Origin: Thiobacillus sp. UBA2597 | Lineage (GTDB): Bacteria > Pseudomonadota > Gammaproteobacteria > Burkholderiales > Thiobacillaceae | Direction of reading: 5' to 3' | NCBI GenBank assembly: GCA_002339725.1 | Contig: DDKN01000046.1 | Span: forward strand, 1-9,931 | DNA: 9,931 nucleotides | Shown here: piece by piece, positions 5,832-9,931 of the stretch | Position numbering within the stretch: position 1 is the stretch's first letter | Layout: each line of letters opens with the position of its first letter | The notes under the pieces: generated by a model | Seen by the model: the letters and a program-made list of their open reading frames with translations, nothing else | The model's database searches: none | What the model was told of the DNA's origin: nothing | Position numbers and translations under genes: made by a program

Positions 5832-7991
5832 ATGGTCACCCACACCCTGAGCCAGACCGCCCGGACCGCGGAGGACTGGTTCAGCCAGATCTCGGCGCGC
5901 TACGGCGCTGAAGGCACGGCCCGCATCCAGGGCGCCTTCGCCTATCTGCTCGAACACGCGGATGACCTGCTGGCCGACAGCGGCATCCCCCTGACCGAAC
6001 ATGCCCTGGCCACCGCCATGCAACTGGCCGCCATGGGCTTCGATGCCGATACCGTGGCGGCCGCCCTGCTCAGCGGTCTGCCCCAGGCCGCGCTCGAACC
6101 GGAGCGGCTCGCACCCCGTTTCGGCGCCGGCCTGAGCCGCCTGGTGCAAGGCACCCTGCACCTGGCGCGGATGGACAGCCTGCTCTCCGACAGCCCGGTC
6201 GAAGGCGGTCAGAGCGAGGCCCTGCGCCAGATGCTGCTGGCGATGACCGACGACATCCGGGTGGTGCTGATCAAGCTGGCCGACCGGGCCTGCGCCCTGC
6301 GCGAACTGGCCAAAGGCGACGAGACCTACCGGCGCAAGGTCGCGCTCGACACGCGCGAGCTCTACGCCCCGTTGGCCAATCGCCTGGGCGTCTGGCAGCT
6401 CAAGTGGGAATTGGAAGATCTCGCCTGCCGCTATCTGGAACCCGACACCTACAAAAAGATTGCCAAACAGCTCGACGAGCGCCGGATCGAGCGCGAGGCC
6501 TACATCGAGCAGGTGATCCAGCGCCTCAGCAGCGAATTGACCCGGGAAGGCCTCAAGGATTTCGCCATTGCCGGCCGGCCCAAGCACATCGCCAGCATTC
6601 TGGCCAAGATGCGCAAGAAGCAGCTGTCCTTCGAGGAGGTGTACGACGTGCGTGCCGTGCGCGTTTTGGTGCGCGACGTGAAGGACTGCTATCACGTGCT
6701 CGGGCTGGTGCATCATCTCTGGCAACCCATTCCCGGCCAGTTCGACGACTACATCTCGCGCCCCAAGGGCAACGGCTACCGCTCGCTCCACACCGCGGTG
6801 ATCGGGCCCGAGGACAAGGCGCTGGAGGTGCAGATCCGCACCTTCGACATGCACCAGGAGGCCGAACTGGGCATGGCCGCGCACTGGCGCTACAAGGAAG
6901 GCGGCGGGGGCGAGAAGCTGCAGGAGAAGATCGCCTGGCTGCGCCAGCTGCTGGCCTGGAAGAACGAACTGGCCGACAGTGCGGAACTGGCCGAACAATT
7001 CAAGACCGAGCTGGTGCACGACGAGGTCTACGCCCTCACCCCGCAGGGGCGGGTGGTGGCCCTCGCCGCCGGCGCCACCCCGATTGACTTCGCCTATGCC
7101 GTGCACACCGACCTGGGGCATCGCTGTCGCGGTGCCAAGGTCGATGGCGTGCTGGTGCCGCTCGACACGCCGCTCAAAACCGGCCAGCGGGTGGAGATCC
7201 TCACCACCAAGGAGGGCGGCCCCAGCCGCGACTGGCTCAATCCCGCGCTCGGCTTTCTCAAGACCTCGCGCGCCCGGGCCAAGGTGCGCCAGTGGTTTCG
7301 CCAGCAGGACCTCGACACCCACATCCATGAAGGCCGCGAGACCGTGGAACGGGAGATCCAGCGCCTGGGTCTGATCAACGTCAACCTGGAAAAACTCGCC
7401 GCCCGCCTGAAATTCGCCAAACTGGAGGAGCTGTTCGCCGCCGTCGGCCGCGGCGACCTCGGTCCGGGCAACCTGAGCCGGGCATTGCAGGACGAATTCC
7501 AGCCGCCCCCACCCAAGCCCCTGGTCGGCCGCCGGCGCAGCAAGGAAACGCCCTCCGGCGTCATCGTGGAAGGCGAGGCCAACATGCTCACCAGCATCGC
7601 CGGCTGCTGCAAGCCGGCGCCGCCCGATGCCATCGTCGGCTACACCACCCAGGGCCGGGGCGTCAGCATCCATCGGGCCGACTGCCAGGTCATCAAACGC
7701 CTGCCCGAAAACCGGCGCGCCCGTCTGCTCCAGGCCGAATGGGGCAAGGCCGACAAGCAGGTGTTCGAGGTCGACGTCGTGGTGCTGGCGCAGGACCGTG
7801 CCGGCCTGTTGAAGGACATCACCGAGATCTTCGCCCAAGAGAAGCTCAACGTGGTGCGGGTGAATACCCTGTCCCACGACGGCGAGGCGCGCATGGAGTT
7901 CACCTGCGAGGTGCACGACATCGGCCAGCTCTCCCGCTTCCTGGGGCGGGTCACCCATGTGCGCGGGGTGTATCAGGCCCGGCGCAAATAG
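5832..7991 (+). CDS. relA: GTP pyrophosphokinase RelA ((p)ppGpp synthetase I)
   Basis: RelA binds stalled ribosomes carrying uncharged tRNA and transfers pyrophosphate from ATP to GTP/GDP to make (p)ppGpp. The 719-aa protein (E. coli 744) has all domains in order. The N-terminal HD-like region (about 1-200) lacks the HD pair of an active hydrolase. The synthetase domain (about 240-360) carries FDDYI (304-308), GYRSLHT (315-321), EVQIRT (332-337) and AELGMAAHW (344-352). A TGS domain spans about 396-457, a zinc-finger region with GCCKP (591-595) and HRADC (614-618) follows, and an ACT domain lies near 643-715. The acidic FDD replaces the RxKD of bifunctional enzymes, as in monofunctional RelA. 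ATG 5832 is the only usable start: an in-frame stop precedes it at 5814-5816 and no clear Shine-Dalgarno sequence is present. It could be read through from bamD or expressed separately; the hairpin lies between. Confidence 0.95.
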   Translation: MVTHTLSQTARTAEDWFSQISARYGAEGTARIQGAFAYLLEHADDLLADSGIPLTEHALATAMQLAAMGFDADTVAAALLSGLPQAALEPERLAPRFGAGLSRLVQGTLHLARMDSLLSDSPVEGGQSEALRQMLLAMTDDIRVVLIKLADRACALRELAKGDETYRRKVALDTRELYAPLANRLGVWQLKWELEDLACRYLEPDTYKKIAKQLDERRIEREAYIEQVIQRLSSELTREGLKDFAIAGRPKHIASILAKMRKKQLSFEEVYDVRAVRVLVRDVKDCYHVLGLVHHLWQPIPGQFDDYISRPKGNGYRSLHTAVIGPEDKALEVQIRTFDMHQEAELGMAAHWRYKEGGGGEKLQEKIAWLRQLLAWKNELADSAELAEQFKTELVHDEVYALTPQGRVVALAAGATPIDFAYAVHTDLGHRCRGAKVDGVLVPLDTPLKTGQRVEILTTKEGGPSRDWLNPALGFLKTSRARAKVRQWFRQQDLDTHIHEGRETVEREIQRLGLINVNLEKLAARLKFAKLEELFAAVGRGDLGPGNLSRALQDEFQPPPPKPLVGRRRSKETPSGVIVEGEANMLTSIAGCCKPAPPDAIVGYTTQGRGVSIHRADCQVIKRLPENRRARLLQAEWGKADKQVFEVDVVVLAQDRAGLLKDITEIFAQEKLNVVRVNTLSHDGEARMEFTCEVHDIGQLSRFLGRVTHVRGVYQARRK

Positions 7992-7994
7992 CGT

Positions 7995-8687
7995 TCAACG
8001 CGCCTGGCAGCGCCCCAGCCACCAGCCCGCCACCTCCAGGTCATGCGGGAAGGTCACTTTCAGATTGCTGGCATCGCTCTCCACCAGCAGCGGCGCCAGA
8101 CCCAGGCGCTCCACCGCCGAGGCCTCGTCGGTCACCTCGGTGCCGGCCCGGCGCAGGGCCTCGCGCAGGAGGCCATAGCGGAACATCTGCGGCGTCTGCG
8201 CCCCCCACAGCCCCTGGCGCGGCACCGTCTCCCGGATGCGCTGGCCCTGGCCGGCGCGCTTCAAGGTGTCCGCGACCGGCGCCGCCAGGATGCCGCCCAC
8301 CGCATCGTCCCTCACTGCCGCCAGCAGCTTGTCGAGCAGGGCCTGCGACAGACAGGGGCGGGCCGCATCGTGCACCAGCATCCAGTCCTGCTCGGTCACC
8401 GCATCGGCGATCGCCTCGAGCCCGTTGAGCACGCTCTCGGCCCGGGTGGCACCGCCACAGCGCAACACCGTGAGCTTGGCCAGGCCGCGCCAATCGTGGT
8501 TTTGCCAATGCGCATCGGCCGCCGACAAGACGACATAAACCCGGCTAATGGCCGGATGTTTCTCGAAGGGTTGCAGGGCATGCCAGAGCAGCGGCCGGCC
8601 GGCCAGTTCGAGATACTGTTTGGGGCAATCCGCGTTCATGCGGGCACCGACCCCGGCGGCGGGCAACAAGGCGTAATGGCGTGACAT
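7995..8687 (-). CDS. ispD: 2-C-methyl-D-erythritol 4-phosphate cytidylyltransferase IspD
   Basis: IspD joins CTP and methylerythritol phosphate to form CDP-ME, the third step of the MEP isoprenoid pathway. The 230-aa protein (E. coli 236) opens with the nucleotidyltransferase loop LLPAAGVGARM (residues 7-17, R16), then CPKQYL (21-26, K23). GGATRAESV (78-86), VHDAARP (105-111), TDEASAVE (186-193) and NLKVT (208-212, K210) follow. R16, K23 and K210 correspond to the catalytic basic residues of the family. The frame is open a further 35 codons upstream, but that part has no family similarity and would overlap the facing gene's leader. The ATG at 8685-8687 puts the loop at the N terminus as expected. 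No clear Shine-Dalgarno sequence is seen. It ends 3 bp from the convergent relA stop. ispF, the usual partner or fusion, is not next to it. Confidence 0.95.
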   Translation of the reverse strand: MSRHYALLPAAGVGARMNADCPKQYLELAGRPLLWHALQPFEKHPAISRVYVVLSAADAHWQNHDWRGLAKLTVLRCGGATRAESVLNGLEAIADAVTEQDWMLVHDAARPCLSQALLDKLLAAVRDDAVGGILAAPVADTLKRAGQGQRIRETVPRQGLWGAQTPQMFRYGLLREALRRAGTEVTDEASAVERLGLAPLLVESDASNLKVTFPHDLEVAGWWLGRCQAR

Positions 8688-8691
8688 GTGA

Positions 8692-8720
8692 TTGGTATTT
8701 TGGAAATCAGCCCCTAATTT
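8692..8720 (+). promoter_or_regulatory. Weak candidate promoter for the MEMO1/AMMECR1 gene pair
   Basis: TTGGTA (8692-8697; four of six matches) and TAATTT (8715-8720; three of six) are spaced 17 bp within the AT-rich 70-bp divergent gap between ispD and the MEMO gene. On the opposite strand the same patch reads TAAAAT (8717-8722), a five-of-six -10 pointing toward ispD. At least one promoter probably lies here; exact sites are uncertain. Confidence 0.3.
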
Positions 8721-8723
8721 TAA

Positions 8724-8749
8724 AGGAGGAAACTGTGATACCAGCGTGA
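8724..8749 (+). promoter_or_regulatory. Strong Shine-Dalgarno with a four-codon upstream reading frame
   Basis: AGGAGG (8724-8729) is the best ribosome binding site in the window, yet it lies 28 nt before the MEMO-gene ATG. At an ideal 5-nt spacing it precedes GTG (8735), which opens GTG-ATA-CCA-GCG-TGA, ending at 8749. The GAGGG overlapping that stop (8748-8752) then serves the ATG at 8758. It may be a leader peptide or ribosome-loading site, or chance. Confidence 0.35.
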
Positions 8750-8757
8750 GGGAAACG

Positions 8758-9558
8758 ATGAAACAGGTACGACCCGCCGCGGTCGCCGGCATGTTCTATC
8801 CGGCCGATCCGGCCAGCCTGGCCCAGGAGGTGCGCCAGCTCCTGGCCGAGGCTGAAACCCTGCCGTTACGGCCCAAGGCGATCATCGCGCCGCATGCCGG
8901 CTACGTCTATTCCGGCCCCATCGCCGCATCGGCCTACTCCCTGCTCAAGCCCCTGCGCCACGTGATTCGCCGGGTGATTTTGCTGGGGCCGGTGCACCGG
9001 GTCTGGGTAAAGGGCCTTGCGCTGCCCAATGCCGAGAGTTTCGAAACCCCGCTCGGCCGGGTTCCGCTCGATCAAGAGGCCATCCAGGCCATCCGCGATC
9101 TGCCCCAGGTCGAGGTGAATGCCAGCGCCCATGCGCTCGAGCATTCGCTCGAGGTCCAGCTGCCTTTCCTGCAAACGGTTTTGGACGACTTTTCCCTGGT
9201 GCCGCTGGCGGTGGGCGGCGCCACCCCGCAGGAAGTGGCCGAGGTGCTGGAGCGGCTCTGGGGCGGCGAGGAGACCCTGATCGTGATCAGCTCCGATCTT
9301 TCGCACTATCTGCCCTACGCCACCGCGCAGCTGACCGACCAGGACACGGTGCGCCATATCCTGCAGCTGGATGGACACCTCTTGGGCGAGCAGGCCTGCG
9401 GCGCGCACCCCCTCAATGGCCTGTTGCTGCTGGCCCGGCGCAAAGGGCTGCGGGCGCAGCTGCTCGATCTGCGCAATTCCGGCGATACCGCCGGCGACAA
9501 GCATCAGGTGGTCGGCTATGCCGCCATTGCCCTGACCGAGCCTGACCATGTCCATTGA
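8758..9558 (+). CDS. MEMO1-family protein (AmmeMemoRadiSam system protein B)
   Basis: This 266-aa protein belongs to the MEMO family, related in fold to class III extradiol dioxygenases. Human MEMO1 is a metal-binding redox protein; I know of no established function for the bacterial proteins. Ligand positions of human MEMO1 can be matched: H46 in PHAGYVYSGP, H80 in GPVH, D180 and H183 in SSDLSHY, and C214 in ACG. EHSLEVQLPF (128-137) and the GD segment near 242 are also typical. The start is placed at ATG 8758 because MEMO proteins begin near the R.PAVAGMFYP motif (residues 5-14) and GAGGG stands 5 nt upstream. A TTG at 8692 would add 22 residues without similarity. It overlaps the AMMECR1 gene by 11 bp, so the two are almost certainly one translational unit. 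It diverges from ispD across 70 bp. Confidence 0.9.
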   Translation: MKQVRPAAVAGMFYPADPASLAQEVRQLLAEAETLPLRPKAIIAPHAGYVYSGPIAASAYSLLKPLRHVIRRVILLGPVHRVWVKGLALPNAESFETPLGRVPLDQEAIQAIRDLPQVEVNASAHALEHSLEVQLPFLQTVLDDFSLVPLAVGGATPQEVAEVLERLWGGEETLIVISSDLSHYLPYATAQLTDQDTVRHILQLDGHLLGEQACGAHPLNGLLLLARRKGLRAQLLDLRNSGDTAGDKHQVVGYAAIALTEPDHVH

Positions 9559-9931
9559 TCCCGACAAGGGGCGCCTGCTCACCCGCCTGGCCCGGGCGGC
9601 CATCGCCCGCCAGTTTGGCGAGGCGGAAGACATCCCGGCGCATCCCGACTGGCTCGACACGCCGGGCGCCGTCTTCGTCACCCTCACCCGGCAGGGCCAG
9701 CTGCGCGGCTGCATCGGCAGCCTGGAGGCGCACCGCCCCCTGATCGAGGACCTGGAGGAAAATGCCCGGGCTGCAGCCTTCCGCGACCCGCGCTTCCCGC
9801 CCCTGAGCCGGGCCGAGCTGCCAGACACCCGGATCGAGGTGTCCATCCTGAGCAAGCCCGAACCGATCCACTTTGCCAGCCAGGAAGATGCGCTCAGGCA
9901 GCTGCGGCCGGGCATCGACGGTGTCATCCTC
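9548..9931 (+). CDS. AMMECR1-domain protein (AmmeMemoRadiSam system protein A), 3' end outside window
   Basis: The 128 visible codons cover the N-terminal two-thirds of an AMMECR1 domain. The signature LRGCIG is at residues 52-57, with C55 in the conserved centre; AAFRDPRF (76-83) and EVSIL (97-101) follow. AMMECR1 proteins occur in all domains of life and I know of no proven biochemical activity. In bacteria they are encoded with a MEMO protein and often a pyruvate formate-lyase-activating-enzyme-like radical SAM protein, hence the set's name. The ATG at 9548 overlaps the MEMO gene end (stop 9556-9558) by 11 bp. The Shine-Dalgarno sequence is weak, which suits translational coupling. The radical SAM member, if linked, would lie downstream of the window. 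Confidence 0.9.
   Translation, partial: MSIDPDKGRLLTRLARAAIARQFGEAEDIPAHPDWLDTPGAVFVTLTRQGQLRGCIGSLEAHRPLIEDLEENARAAAFRDPRFPPLSRAELPDTRIEVSILSKPEPIHFASQEDALRQLRPGIDGVIL

Noticed and set aside
5784..7958. 724-codon open frame on the minus strand opposite relA
   Set aside because: It mirrors relA exactly, where domain content is unmistakable. Its composition (Gly, Leu, Gln, His and Val rich) is that of an antisense frame in high-GC DNA, and it has no recognisable motif.
8688..8792. 35-codon N-terminal extension of ispD
   Set aside because: IspD proteins begin directly with the nucleotide-binding loop; the extension has no similarity and covers the divergent control region.
8866..9927. 353-codon minus-strand frame opposite the MEMO and AMMECR1 genes
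   Set aside because: It crosses two real genes whose family motifs are clear on the other strand; the composition is typical of antisense frames.
1..9931. tRNA or rRNA genes, CRISPR arrays, insertion sequences, toxin-antitoxin or defence genes
   Set aside because: I looked on both strands. Intergenic gaps are all under 140 bp apart from none larger, and none holds a cloverleaf, spaced repeats of CRISPR type or transposase-like reading frame.

Overview
This is a GC-rich chromosomal housekeeping window, most likely from a betaproteobacterium. That placement is inferred from protein flavour and gene set (NudJ next to MnmA, RluD-PgeF beside BamD, a monofunctional RelA separate from SpoT); I cannot name the genus. 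I see no rRNA or tRNA gene, CRISPR array, phage, plasmid or insertion-sequence feature. Codon use looks even throughout, so nothing points to recent transfer of coding sequence.

Layout. (1) Positions 1-2176, minus strand: rimO, nudJ and the 5' part of mnmA. rimO and nudJ overlap by 4 bp; a 132-bp spacer with a C/G-rich inverted repeat separates nudJ from mnmA. (2) Positions 2275-3195: a small two-helix membrane protein on the plus strand converges on, and overlaps, a minus-strand ZIP-family metal transporter. (3) Positions 3259-4906, minus strand: rluD and pgeF overlap by 14 bp. (4) Positions 4952-7991, plus strand: bamD, diverging from rluD under a perfect TATAAT box, then relA after a 91-bp gap filled by a repeat-built hairpin. 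(5) Positions 7995-8687, minus strand: ispD, ending 3 bp from the end of relA and without an adjacent ispF. (6) Positions 8758-9931, plus strand: a MEMO1-family gene overlapping an AMMECR1-family gene that leaves the window. These are components B and A of the AmmeMemoRadiSam set.

How the genes relate. Several genes act on translation or its control: rimO (ribosomal protein S12), rluD (23S rRNA), mnmA (tRNA U34) and relA (response to uncharged tRNA). pgeF and bamD serve the cell envelope, and ispD supplies isoprenoid precursors. The least understood biology here is the MEMO1/AMMECR1 pair. The family grouping is known, but I know of no established bacterial function, and it is the best candidate for an undescribed pathway. 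The most unusual DNA structures are the heptamer-based repeat hairpin between bamD and relA, and the overlap of the small membrane-protein gene with the ZIP gene.
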